From Bathymodiolus brooksi (lineage: Eukaryota > Mollusca > Bivalvia > Mytilida > Modiolidae), in NCBI GenBank assembly GCA_963680875.1, contig OY804578.1:97369689-97433688 (forward strand): a stretch of 64,000 nt of DNA, written 5' to 3'. The notes under the pieces were generated by a model. The model made no database searches. It saw only the letters and a program-made list of their open reading frames with translations, and had not been told where the DNA came from. The translations under genes were made by a program, and so were the position numbers. Positions within the stretch are counted from its first letter, which is position 1; every line of letters begins with the position of its first letter. Shown piece by piece: positions 1-10,499 of the stretch.

Positions 1-30
1 CATAAGACATGAGAAAGATATGAAAAGAAA

Positions 31-170
31 GGTGACCGTAGACAATTTTGGTTATCATGTTTAGTCCATTTGGTTTTCTCCTCTCAGACTTTTAATCATT
101 TGGCTTTGAGCGTACCTGATGAAGGTTATTCCAGAAACGCGTCGTGATATATACGTTTTTATTCAAATAG
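31..170 (+). repeat. Hammerhead-like repeat, copy 1
   Basis: Member of a ~150-bp family found eight times in the window. It contains CTGATGA at 116-122, then an 11-base spacer, GAAA at 134-137 and the self-complementary ACGCGT ending at 142, followed by C143. This order (CUGAUGA, helix II, GAAA, short palindromic helix III, cleavage after GUC) is that of a hammerhead ribozyme. This copy has the full conserved core, but helix II can form only two GC pairs with an A-A mismatch next to the core, and helix I is short. Activity is therefore not assured. Its duplicate at 24800-24950 has the first core base changed to G. Confidence 0.5.
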
Positions 171-464
171 TGATGGTCAACAATTTCACCAAAAGAACAA
201 TAACCTCTCACTCATTGAACATAAAAAAAATACCATGACATGACATGACGTTGCAAACCCAAGTCCTGGCTTGGGACATGCACAAATATGACTGCATAGA
301 CAGTCATATCTTCTGAAGTCAATTAAATACTATAGCACGAGTACGAGTTGATCTTCACTGTTTTTCTTTAATTTAAGGATAGGTGGTTGTTCCATGTAAT
401 TCTATTGAACATTACTGGCAATATTTCTAACACTATTCAAAGAAACATGTCTTTTTTACTACAG
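171..464. other. Intron upstream of the TM/tail exon, nothing recognised
   Basis: AT-rich DNA without a reading frame or a repeat I can name. It is matched in copy B at 24951-25200. The last bases before 465 form a pyrimidine-rich tract ending in TACAG, which serves as splice acceptor for the exon that follows. In copy B this tract is deleted. Confidence 0.5.
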
Positions 465-1108
465 GGTTATCTTTCCTTGAAATGTTCTACTATTGGTTGT
501 TGGGAGCCGCACTTCCTTTAGTGCTGTTTTGTCTGTTCTTCTGCCTTCATCGTCAATGCAAAAAAGAGTTATTCTGCCTTCATCATCAATGCAAAAAAGA
601 AAGTGGTCCGATTCTGAAAGAGAGTCCGACAAGCCCATTACACATATTGGAAGAAAACGTTCCAAATGGCAATCAAAGAATATCATTAGTAGAAATGGAT
701 GTAACATCTTTGTGTGAATCAATTAATGAAAATCAAGTGCTTTCTGATTTGTCTCTTGCTATGCAATCCAATGGGAAAACTGTATCTTGTCAGTTGAAAC
801 GATCGCAGTCGACTAGTTCCGAAATTGCAGACGACATTCTAGTGAATGCTTACCATAATCCATATCAGCCAATGAAATCTGACAGGGAATCAAGCAATTT
901 GGATAAATATTCCACATCTTATGTAGACAAATCTTTACAAAAACCACAGTGTGATGATGTGGATGAAGTTACCACAGCAAATCAAAAAAGAAATGATCTT
1001 GTAGACGTTCAAAATACATCATCAACACTTCTGGAAGCAGATGTTGTGAATTTATCGGATCATGAAAGCTCATCAGATGACGACACCGATAGAATAATTG
1101 GAAAATGA
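465..1108 (+). CDS. Terminal exon: transmembrane segment and cytoplasmic tail of a receptor
   Basis: Open frame of about 214 codons read in phase 1 from a good splice acceptor (TTTTTTACTACAG ending at 464) to a TGA at 1106-1108. The start is a splice site; the ATG at 482 is internal. The first ~30 residues contain a hydrophobic run (YYWLLGAALPLVLFCLFFCL) followed by basic HRQCKKE, as expected for a single-pass TM helix with an inside-positive border. An 11-codon piece (CLHRQCKKE/CLHHQCKKE) is tandemly repeated here and single in copy B. The tail has a Tyr cluster, NAYHNPYQPM, which contains YxNx and YxxM (Grb2-like and PI3K p85 SH2 ligand patterns), then an acidic Ser-rich end (SSSDDDTDR). 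The phase and type match the upstream exons of genes A and B, so it is probably the 3' exon of a sister gene whose 5' part lies left of the window. The protein family is not recognised beyond that. Confidence 0.6.
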
Positions 1109-1301
1109 TGAGGATTATACAGATGGTTTGAGTCCGAACGCAATATCCAGTTAACTTGCGCAATCGTCGGAACATTTAGTCAAACTCATTGAACTTGTAT
1201 TATAAGATCAGTACTTAAATTATAATATTCCAAACTCTAATCTGGATTAAAAAATGTATATATATATGTATAGGCTTCTTGCAGAAAAATACTATTGATG
1301 G

Positions 1302-1551
1302 TTGGTTTATGGTGCTTAATGCCACTTTCAACAATATTTCAGTTATATCGTTTCGGTCAGTTTTATTGGTTGAGGAAACCAGAGTACCCGGAGAAAACCA
1401 CCGACCTGTTGCAAGTCACTGACAAACTTTATCACATAGTGTTGCATCGAGTGCACCTCGCCATGAACGGGGTTCGAACTCACAACTTTAGTGGTGATAG
1501 GCACTGATTCCACAGGTAGTTGAAAACTACCATACGATCATGACAGCCCCG
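1302..1551 (-). repeat. tRNA-related SINE, family 1
   Basis: Reverse-strand copy of the commonest SINE here. Read on the minus strand it has a Pol III head with a B-box-like GTTCGAAC and GTGGTGATAGGCACTGATT complement, a middle 'GGTCGGTGGTTTTCTCCGGG', and a 3' core 'GAAATATTGTTGAAAGTGGC'. Matched in copy B at 25972-26217. Confidence 0.75.
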
Positions 1552-1736
1552 CAATACTATTGATCTAACGTTTACATTTCTGTTTAATGAAACAAAGTTC
1601 AAATAGTTCTTATAATCTATCTTTTAGTTTTGAGAAGGGAATAGTTGGGCAAAGGGGAGAGAAAAATCTAATGTTTTAATGCTATTGCATGAGGAAATGG
1701 ACTTTGATTCTTTGTACTCTAATAGATCTTAAGAAC

Positions 1737-1850
1737 CTAATTCCTTTATCAAGCAGTCTATGTAATGTGATTTACACACAAAATGATATTGTTAGGGGCT
1801 TTGTCTGCAGTAACAACAACATACAAATGTACTTGTCATGGAGGTAAGAC
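1737..1850 (-). pseudogene. Old Penelope-like RT fragment
   Basis: On the minus strand this stretch translates to VTADKAPNNIILCVNHITYI-like sequence, matching the segment VPADKASNNIVFVCKSYYFE of the fuller element at 9428-10000. It is diverged, present in both duplication copies (also 26396-26511), and so predates the duplication. Confidence 0.55.
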
Positions 1851-2139
1851 AGGTGTTTAGCAACATTTGGGTTTTTGCTCTATGATGGTGGCCATATTTG
1901 GAATTTCGATCCATATCAACAAGATCAAAAAAGTAGATTGTGCAAGGTATCATTCATATACAATTCGAATTTGAAAAAAATCTGAAAGCTAACAACAACA
2001 ACAATGGATCTAATGTGATGACAATATCTCACATGATTCTTGGCAAAGTATTCTAAAAATGAGTACTCTGAAATTATTTTCATTTCTCATTCTTTACTAA
2101 CAATATAAAGTCATAATGATATAAGAGAATAAATATATA

Positions 2140-2789
2140 ATAAATAAAGGTAATAACAAAACTACCGAACTCCGAACAATCTTACAAAGGGAAAGTCAAA
2201 ACTCATAATTATATAAACAGACAAAATCAGTCAACAACCGGAAAACTGTGAAAACCGTAATGACCCTGACTTGGTACAGGCATTTCTAAAGAAATGGTGG
2301 GTTGAATCAGATTTTAAGACGCCAAGCCTCCCGCTCTCATTACGGTTCAAAGGTTCCGTCTGTCACTGTAACCGTATTTAAATACAGGAACAAAATAGGT
2401 AAAATAGTTGTCAAAGCAGTACCATATTCGGTGACGTAAATGTCAAAAATATTTTTACGTCACACATTGACAAAAAACATTTTTTGACATTTCTGACTTC
2501 TTTATTTTCACTATATGAAAATGCATCGCTTATAATTTTTTCTGCAGAGACGGAATATATTTCGACAAGATATTGGTATCGGAATATAAACTTTTTAAGA
2601 GATCGAATAAGACGAATCTTTTTATAGCCCTGGTCCAGTAGCCTGTTTCTCAGATGAAGATGACGTTTCAGGAAATCAGAATAATTGCTACTGGCCCTTG
2701 CATAGCGAATCAATTGAGAGATGTAAACACCATATGCAGGAGAAGCTGGTATATTGCTGCACATGTTTGGAAAATTTATGATTTTAAAA
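2140..2789 (-). mobile_element. 5'-truncated Penelope-like insertion (copy A only)
   Basis: About 650 bp nearly identical to the 3' part of the element at 7879-10012, inserted in minus orientation. The sister locus at ~26812 in copy B is empty: the flanks AATATATA and GCAATAAG are almost directly joined there. The minus-strand frame at 2425-2789 encodes the RT C-terminal part (FKIINFPNMCSNIPASPAYG onward). The 3' end of the element reads GTTATTACCTTTATT, the same terminus as the other two insertions. No clear target-site duplication is seen. Confidence 0.8.
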
Positions 2790-2959
2790 TGCAATAAGTA
2801 TAGTGAAAATGAATTTATGACACAAACTAATGAAACATGCATAATAGCTGACCAGATTCTCACTCTAAAAGCTGGCACATGTATTACTAGCATCAAATTA
2901 ATTTAAAATATATGTAAATCCTCTAAACTCTGAAGAAGTGTTAAATTCATAAATAGTTG

Positions 2960-3205
2960 ACAAATGGTTCTCATTGTTTTTTTATTTTACAAAGTGTTAT
3001 CATTGGGGGTTTTTTTTACAAAGGTTCTCATTGTTGTTTTTTTACAAAGTGTTCTCATTGTTTGTTTTTTTGCAAAGTGTTCTCATTGTCGCTTTTTTTT
3101 ACAAAATATTCTCATTGGGGTTTTTTTACAAAGTGTTCTCATTGTTTTTTTTTAACAGTCTTCTCATTTTATTTTTTTTTAATACAAAGTGTTCTCATTG
3201 TTTTG
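2960..3205. repeat. 28-bp minisatellite (short allele)
   Basis: About nine imperfect tandem units of the form 'ACAAAGTGTTCTCATTG' plus a T-rich stretch of variable length. The sister array in copy B (26980-27645) has over twenty. The overlapping reading frames through it are only phase-shifted readings of the repeat. Confidence 0.85.
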
Positions 3206-3207
3206 GA

Positions 3208-3450
3208 AAGGGGCCGTCGTGGTCGTGATCGTATGGTAGTTGGATTTACAACTACCTTTATGCAAGCAGTGCCTATCACCACTGAAGTTGTGAGTTCGAA
3301 CCCCTTTCATGGCGAGATGTACTCGATACAACATTATGTGATAAAGCTTATCAGCGACTTGTGACAGGTCGTTGGTTTTCTCCGCTTTCCTCCACCAATA
3401 AAACTTACCTCCACAATAAAACTGAAATATTGTTGAAAGTGGCATTATAA
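3208..3450 (+). repeat. tRNA-related SINE, family 1
   Basis: Forward copy. The Pol III-like head GGGGCCGTCGTGGTCGTGAT is followed by the B-box-like GTGAGTTCGAACCCC, the middle GTCGTTGGTTTTCTCCG, and the core GAAATATTGTTGAAAGTGGC. In copy B it lies at 28520-28765, where ~0.9 kb of extra DNA separates it from the minisatellite. Confidence 0.8.
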
Positions 3451-3889
3451 ACCATACAAGATTGCTATGCCATAGCCAATGTCCCGCGCCTATTTACATA
3501 GATCTGTGTATAAATTACTTTCATTAGTTCCTATGACTGAAATGGACTAATCTTTAAAGAAGCTCTGTCAACAATAATCAGTCAAGAATTTTGTTTTTGT
3601 TCTAGCAAGCCTTTAAATGGGTTCTATATTAGAAATCATTTGTTATTTTAATTGTGCTAGCTGTTGTATATAAATATTTTGATTGGCAGATTGACAATCA
3701 AACAGGAAAGACAAATACCCTGTATTGATGAGGGGATTTCAAGGAATTGCAGATTACCAAATTTCAATAGCAAACAAAATAATGAAAAAGTTCCATGTTT
3801 TTGTAAAAATCATTCAAACTATTTAAAACAGCAGGTTTTTTGTATGCTCTTACAATTTAATTAGATTCTACAAAATTAAACGTAAATAA

Positions 3890-4540
3890 CTCGCCATTTT
3901 CAAATCGCTTTTGTCAATATCAAATTCCTTATGTGGGAAAAACCCTACATATCAATTTTCGTTGAAATTGGAGCACTTCGAAATTTTATGCATTTTGGCG
4001 GCCATCTTAAAAATGGCTGCCAAAATGACCGCCATTTTGAAATTGCATTGGTCACGATCACATTCCTCTAAAAACTCATAAATATCAATTTTCTTTGTAA
4101 TTGGAGCATTGGGGCACTTCGAAATTGTTTATGTGTTTGGCGACCATATTGAAAATAGCTGCCAAAATAGCCACCATAATGGCTGCAATGGCCGCCATTT
4201 TTAAATCGCATTTATCACTATCACATTCCTCAGGTAGAAAATCTTCTAAATATCAATTTTCGTTGAAATTGTAGTACTTTGAAATTTTGATGTGTTTTGG
4301 CAGACATCTTTTGCCCATTTTCGAACTTAAGCTAGAGATTCCAAATATAATGTTTGTGTGTAAGTTTGAAATCAATTGGTCAACAAATAAAAATCTTAGA
4401 GTGCTTACAACATATCTCGGACGGTCGGACGGACGGACAGACTAACAGACGGACGTCCAGCATTTCCATATCCCCGCTCCGCTTTGCGGGGGCGGGGGAC
4501 ATAAACAACCAACCAACCAATATTAATAACAAATGTAAAA
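3890..4540. repeat. Dispersed repeat with NGGCCGCCATTTT modules and (GGAC)n 3' part
   Basis: Three successive ~120-bp modules, each with 'GGCGGCCATCTTAAAAATGG'-like and 'CGCCATTTTGAAATTG'-like words, are followed by a GGACGGACGG run, a GC-rich hairpin (CCCCGCTCCGCTTTGCGGGG) and an AACCAACCAACCAA tail. Repeated in copy B at 29200-29840. Related words recur at 21840-23330. It looks like an old interspersed repeat; no coding capacity is apparent. Confidence 0.6.
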
Positions 4541-5024
4541 TCAGCTACATCAACCATAAATATGTATGAGAAACTGAGATATTTGTAAAACATAATAAAG
4601 CATCTGAATAGATGTGAATGAAATGCAAAGAGAGCGAATGAACATTACATCAAAACATAGAATAAGAGTAGTAATGAAGGCCGAAACAGAAATTATCACC
4701 AGTATCACAGCGTCTCCAATAAAACAAGCTGTGATACTAGTGATAATGTATGTCAAGACATTCAAAACTGCCGTCATTGTTTTCATCGTTAGCATAATAT
4801 GTTTGACATCACACTGACTGCTAATTTACGGTATCAGAGTCAGTCTGTTGATACTGGAAATCACACTGTGAGATAAAAGGGAAAATTTATAACTTATAGA
4901 TAAATTGAAATGTAGAACACCAATAAAACGCTATTCCTTTACTTTAATTTGTGTCTAGGTGTAGTGTTGGATGATCATGTATGTTCATTTACATCCATAT
5001 CCTTTTTTACTATCAGAATTATTT

Positions 5025-5178
5025 AAGGATTGATCGCAATTTGTGTTCGGTTCATGAAGAAATAACCTCAATCAGGTTGTACACACCGAATAACCCGCGT
5101 AGCAGTTTACGCAAGGGTGTGTACAACCTGATTGAAGTTATTTCGAATGAACCGAACAAATAATTTCGATCAATCCTT
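5025..5178. repeat. Hairpin (inverted repeat) with ~62-bp arms
   Basis: Arms 5025-5087 and 5116-5178 are near-perfect inverted copies separated by 28 bases; the outer ends are AAGGATTGATCG / CGATCAATCCTT. Probably a MITE. Present in both copies (30338-30491), so older than the duplication. The 5179-5770 flank holds nothing I recognise. Confidence 0.75.
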
Positions 5179-5771
5179 ATAAATTAATTCAATTAATTTT
5201 TGCTAGGATATTGAAAAATATATTTATTTTTTCACAATAAGGCAAATAATCGGAAATAAATTTGAATAACCCCAAAGGTGCCTCATTTAAAGAAAATCAC
5301 CTGATGACAACGGCACGCGACGCCTTGAGAACGACGTCTATTTTTAGATTTCATTGACAAATAACCTCAACTTTTTAAACCAATCAAAACACGTATAAAA
5401 TGACATGTGACTCTAAAATTAATTTATATAGGTATATCCGAACCTGACACCCATTTAACATAAATTCTACAAGATGTACATGCATTGATGCAGAAAGCAT
5501 ATAACCGGATGACCAAGGAATTTGTCAACTCTTAACATAAATTAAAAATCTAAATGAAAACTAGATGCTTACTTCAATTGTTAATCTCAATATGTCTTCA
5601 TAGCGACCAACGCTGTCTATCACTGGGTTGATGCCTCTGCTGGTAGACTATTAGTTCCTGAGGGTATCTGCCAAGTAGTCAGTGCTTCGACACTGACATG
5701 GTTTATCAGATATATTTATTACTGAAATTTACAGTTCCTTAATAATGTAATTATTAATAAAACTAAGGTTC

Positions 5772-5945
5772 CCCGCCCTCATGCATAGGTGACCTTAGCC
5801 GATTTTGGCTATCCTATTTATATGTCCTTTGGTTTTATTGCTCCTAATTTGGCTTTCCAATCTTTCGATTTTGATCCTACCTGATAAAGGTTATTCCAGA
5901 AACGTGTCGCGCACACTAAATTTGATATATGACGTTTTTAAATAA
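5772..5945 (+). repeat. Hammerhead-like repeat, copy A of the pair with 31086
   Basis: Same family as 31-170, with the fuller 5' part (GCATAGGTGACCTTAGCC). The core reads CTGATAA at 5881-5887 instead of CTGATGA, so this copy has lost a conserved G. GAAAC and a GTGTC follow. Confidence 0.55.
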
Positions 5946-5974
5946 AATCTAGATTACTGTTAACTACATACCAT

Positions 5975-6170
5975 ATAACATGAATCAATGCTCTAAAACT
6001 GCTCCATGTAAGGAACTTTGAATTGGGCTATTTCTGCTCACATAATAAGAATCCATGATCTAAAACTGCTCCATATAAGGAAACTTTGAATTGGGCTATT
6101 TCTGCTCACACTACATGAATCCATGATCAAGAACTGCTCCATATAAGACGCTTTGATTCAGGTAATTTCT
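5975..6170. repeat. ~60-bp tandem repeat (short allele)
   Basis: About three units of 'AACTGCTCCATRTAAGG...TTGAATTGGGCTATTT'. Copy B has about six at 34850-35300. The left edge in A (after ACCATATA) joins directly to the repeat, whereas B has 3.8 kb in between. Confidence 0.8.
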
Positions 6171-6639
6171 AGATAAGCTCACATATTATTACGAACCATA
6201 CATGCAGGGACAGGTGAGGTCAATATCCCATGGTAGCTGAATTTACATCTGCCTCTGTATTCAGTGCCTATCAATGCTAAAGTTGTGCGTTTGATTCCCA
6301 CCTCTGGCGATGCATACTTGTACAACTTTATGTGATAGTTTGCCATTGAATTGTGACAGGAACATATAGTTGTACGATAAAGTTTGCCAGATAGTTGCAG
6401 CAGGAACATATACTTGATACATCATGTAATAGTTTGTCAATAAAATGTATTTGAAATGTATTTCTTAATCAAATTAGTTCTGCAAAGTAGAAAGATGTCG
6501 GTCGAGGCTAAATTAAATTATCGTCTGAAAATCATTCACTTCAAACAGACGGACGGACGGAAAAATTGGCAACTTTATGCACCCCCACAAAATATTTCAG
6601 GGAGCATAACAATGAGGTGTTCATGAAGGCTTAGGTTTA

Positions 6640-6857
6640 GGTTTATTGTGCTTAACGCCACTTTCAACAATATTTCAGCTATAATGTGGCAGTCAGTTTT
6701 ATTGGTGGAGGAATCCGGAGGACCCGGAGAAAACCACCGACCGGTCGCAAGTCACTGACAAACTTTATAGCATAATGTTGTAACTTGTACACTTCGCCCT
6801 GATCGAGATTCGACCTCACAAGATCAGTGGTGATAGGCACGGATTGCATACTCAATG
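6640..6857 (-). repeat. tRNA-related SINE, family 1 (truncated)
   Basis: Minus-strand SINE with core, middle region and part of the head. Matched at 35926-36145 in copy B. Confidence 0.7.
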
Positions 6858-7136
6858 CCACTTACATGGTATTGATGAAGAACGTCAGACATATCGCAAG
6901 TGGCCACTTTGAGACGTCAGCTCTTCCCGGGACGCTCGAAGGTTTTAACCGTTAGTTACTCTGATGCCCTGTTGGTCGGACCATATTCTTACCTAATCGT
7001 GGACGCCTTTCCGCATTCAGAAGACAAATACAGACTGAGAACAAACGTGTTCCCCGGACCTCTACATTTGAGTTGATGTCTCTTCAGGATGTTATTTATA
7101 CAGTGTCAGTTTTTTAACAGAGAGCCATGATGACTA

Positions 7137-7650
7137 AAGTATACGGTTCCATGTCATAAGTCCATGCCATCTTTTAGATTATACGGTTCCATCTCATAAG
7201 TCCAATCCGTCTTTTTGATTATACGATTCCATATTAGAAGTCCAATCCGTCTTTTTGATTATACGGTTTCATATCAGAAGTCCAGTCCGTCTTTTAGAGT
7301 ATACGGTTCCATGTCAAACGTTCAGTCCGTCTTTTAGATTATACAGTTCCATGTCAGAAGTCCAGTCCGTGTTTTAGATCTTACGGTTCCATGTCAAAAG
7401 TCCAGTCCGTCTTTTAGATTATTCGGTTCCGTGTCAGAAGTCCAGTTTGTATTTTAGATTATACTGTTTCATGTCAGAAGTCCAGTCCGTCTTTTAGATT
7501 ACGGTTTCATTTCAGAAGTCCAGTCCGTCTTCTAAATTATACGGTTCCATGTCAAAAGTCCAGTGCGTCTTTTAGATTATACGCTTCCGTGTCAGAAGTC
7601 CAGTCCGTCTTTTAGGTTATACGGTTCCATTTCAGAAGTCCAGTCTGACT
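7137..7650. repeat. 40-bp minisatellite
   Basis: About 13 units with consensus words ATACGGTTCCATGTCAGAAG and TCCAGTCCGTCTTTTAGATT, period 40. Copy B has about 11 (36430-36868). The array stops a few bases before the ATG of the micro-gene at 7655. Since 40 is not divisible by 3, it cannot encode a periodic protein. Confidence 0.9.
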
Positions 7651-7654
7651 TGAA

Positions 7655-10401
7655 ATGGCACAATATACATCCACGGCTGTAGGAGCAGAAGACATTGTAA
7701 GTTATTTTATTAGTTTATTAATTTTTATCATTATTATTATTATTATTATTGTGCTTGTTTGTAGAGTATGAAATTGACAATTTTGATGTATATTTCACTT
7801 AATTATCGTCTTAGTTTTTTTTACTTTTATTTTAAGTCTTCAATCAAACAGTTCGCAGACAACTGTGGACAAGAGGAAATAAGGGTAATAACAAAATTAC
7901 CGAACTCCGAACAATCTTACAAAGGGAAAGTCAAAACTCATAATTATATAAACAGACAAAATCAGTCAACAACCGGAAAACTGTGAAAACCGTATTGACC
8001 CTGACTTGGTACAGGCATTTCTAAAGAAATGGTGGGTTGAATCAGATTTTAAGGCGCCAAACCCCCCGCTCGCATTACGGTTCAAAGGTTCCGGCTGTCA
8101 CTGTAACCGTATTTAAATACAGGAACAAAATAGGTAAAATAGTTGTCAAAGCAGTACCATATTCGGTGACGTAAATGTCAAAAATATTTTTACGTCACAC
8201 ATTGACAAAAAAAAATTCTTGACATTTTTGACTTCTTTATCTTTATACATTTTCACTATATGAAAATGCATCGCTTATAATTTTTTCTGCAGAGACGGAA
8301 TATATTTCGACAAGATATTGGTATCGGAATATAAACTTTTTAAGATATCGAATAAGACGAATCTTTTTATAGCCCTGGTCCAGTAGACTGTTTCTCAGAT
8401 GAAGATGACGTTTCAGGAAATCAGAATAATTGCTACTGGCCCTTGCATAGCGAATCAATTGCGAGATGTAAACACCATATGCAGGAGAAGCTGGTATATT
8501 GCTGCACATGTTTGGAAAATTTATGATTTTAAAATTGAAGTCGTCCCGCTTATCATAAATTTTAGTACTGAGTTGACCACTGTCGTCAAATTCGAGGTAT
8601 AAGTCCAAAAATGATGCGGACAAAGCTGTATCGGTGGTCTCTTTAACTTCCAGCTCTGGGGGATATATCAATGGAAGAAATTCTGCAAATCTAGAATTAT
8701 TGATAGATAAAACGTCATCAATATACCTGTATGTGAAATTAAAGGCTCTAGCCTCATGAATCTTCTTATCTTTTACAAGCTTTTGAAGAAACTCCGACTC
8801 ATATGAGTATAAAAATAAATCGGCTAGAAGAGGGGCACAATTCGCACCCATTGGTATGCCGACGACCTGCTGAAACAGTGTCCCTCCAAAGGAGACAAAT
8901 ATGTTATCAATGAGGAACTCCAGCATACTGATCACTTGTTCCTCGGAGTAGCATGTTTTACCTTTATGAATTTTGTTTGAAAAATATGTGGAATTGTAGC
9001 CTAACACAACAAATTTTGAGCCATAGTTTCTATGACTAAAAGCTTTATGAATTGTTTCTTTTAAGCGGGTTTTTAATTTGTCATGCGGTAGGGTGGTATA
9101 TAGAGTTGAAAAATCAAAAGTTTTGATGGAGGATACCTGAGAGAAAGATCTTGATTTCAGGTTATCCAAAAGATCTTTAGAGTTTTTCAAAATCCACATG
9201 TGATTTATGCCACTACGCGAGTAAACAGTTTCACAATATTTCTGTTGTCCCTCTTTTACTGTAGACAGAATCTTTGTCAGGTGAATAGACAATTCTTTCG
9301 TCGAACAAGTTGATGATCCCGCTATGTACCTTTCTTTGTATGGTGTCTTATGGAGTTTAGGTATCCAATATAAATAAGGTAAATCCTCAAACTCTTTACC
9401 AGAGGGAATGTTTAAAGAGGTCATGAATTATCTGTGGTTAGCTAGGATTTCATCTTTGTCGAACGAAGTTGGTTTGTATGTGGTATTACTAGAGGTGTTG
9501 CTATTTATGCCTAATTCCTTGATTAGGCATTCGAAGTAATATGATTTACATACAAACACGATATTGTTGGAAGCCTTGTCCGCAGGAACGATAACATATT
9601 TGCCATGAAGAGAGGAAAGACACTTAACAGCTTCTTGGTCTTTAAATACAGACTTAGGTCGACTATTAACACAATTTTTGAGTTTGTGAATCCGACCTTG
9701 TACTAGAGACCTGATTGTTCTAACCCAGTCTGACAAGGAATATAACTCAGGATCTTGGTCTACTTCTCTCTTTATCCACCTTCTGGCATAATCTTCAACA
9801 GCATCCATAATTATCTTGAAATTATGTTTCCAATTGATGTGTTGAGGTTCTCTGAATTTAGGACCATGAGAAATCACCTTTCGGAGACTCTCATGTTGAA
9901 TGATATTCAGATCACCAGTGATTACATGTCCAGATGGGTTGTATTGAAAAGGAGAGTGGGAGCAGTCACAAGTCAGAGGGTTCTTAAGGTACTCTTCCAT
10001 GTTAATATCTTACAAGGTCTTCCATCTTCACAGCAAACAGACCCACCCCGGTTTTTGTTTATTTCCTGTATATTATTTCGGGTTTATAAATATGGCTTTT
10101 CTCCGAACAAAATGGCATGAAAGGTAATGGATTACTTTATTTTGCGATTCCTTGGCACAAACATATAAATAAAAATTACTCCTAATGTAAAATTATAATA
10201 ATAATAATAATAATAATAATAATTGCAACAGTTTCCTTTTTCTTCATAGTTAAACATATTCTCTACTTTTATTTGTAACGGTTCTTGATTTTAAAGAAAA
10301 AATACCTTTCTTTACAGACCATACAGTGGGTGGATCCAGATATTGACCAGATCAGAGCAGAAATGAAAGGACTTAAATCAGGAAACAGGATATTTTTGTG
10401 A
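7655..10401 (+). CDS. Candidate two-exon micro-protein gene, copy A (interrupted intron, altered end)
   Basis: Exon 1 is 7655-7696: ATG and 14 codons (MAQYTSTAVGAEDI) ending at GTAAGT, with an in-frame stop just upstream. Exon 2 is 10318-10401: after TTTCTTTACAG the phase-0 frame reads TIQWVDPDIDQIRAEM, then KGLKSGNRIFL and a stop. Copy B (36872-37516) gives the same product with L for V, E for K and a different end, GNRKK. The alternative frame of exon 2 has a stop in A, so the phase-0 reading is favoured. The Penelope-like element at 7879-10012 sits inside the intron and is absent from B. The A version lost the original end through a ~65-bp deletion after codon AGG. I do not recognise a family; it could also be two terminal exons of a larger gene or chance. 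Confidence 0.3.
7879..10012 (-). mobile_element. Penelope-like retroelement (5'-truncated), copy A only
   Basis: A 2134-bp insertion defined by the empty site in copy B, where ...AGAGGAA is joined directly to CAAGGTC (37091-37101). In minus orientation it has ~570 bp of upstream protein, the RT core, and ~360 bp of 3' UTR ending GTTATTACCCTTATT. There is no poly(A) and no obvious target duplication. The RT C-terminus ends without a GIY-YIG domain, and the N-terminus is cut off at 10012. This fits an element whose endonuclease was N-terminal (Naiad-like arrangement) or absent; the sequence cannot decide. Confidence 0.85.
8243..10000 (-). pseudogene. Penelope-like reverse transcriptase, one in-frame stop
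   Basis: Two minus-strand open frames, 9428-10000 (190 aa) and 8243-9424 (393 aa), are in the same reading frame and separated by a single TAA (9430-9428) plus one codon. Together they form one protein broken by one nonsense change. The first part holds CDCSHSPF, GHVITGDLNII and VPADKASNNIVFV, typical of the region before the RT palm. The second has FDFSTLY (~103-109, first catalytic Asp), GIPMGANCAPLLADL (~189-203) and YIDD (~234-237, catalytic Asp pair), then FLDL and YGVYISQLIRYARA. All RT catalytic residues are therefore present. No GIY-YIG follows. The element is not an active gene as it stands, but decay is slight. Confidence 0.85.
10196..10222. repeat. (ATA)n microsatellite
   Basis: Nine or so ATA units before exon 2 of the micro-gene; longer in copy B (37278-37338). 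Confidence 0.8.
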
Positions 10402-10499
10402 ATTATTTTCGAATTCAATGATTTCATTGTGTTATTGGATATATATTCATCAAGGTATGTAGAGGGTAGTGGATTGTTTCTTCTTCTGTCGCGTGAGTT

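Noticed and set aside
4550..4817. Overlapping open frames on both strands (67 and 81 codons), kept in both copies
   Set aside because: The two copies are nearly identical at the DNA level, so conservation is uninformative. Sense and antisense are equally open, and a local inverted repeat (ATTATCACCAGTATCACAGC and complement) explains the composition.
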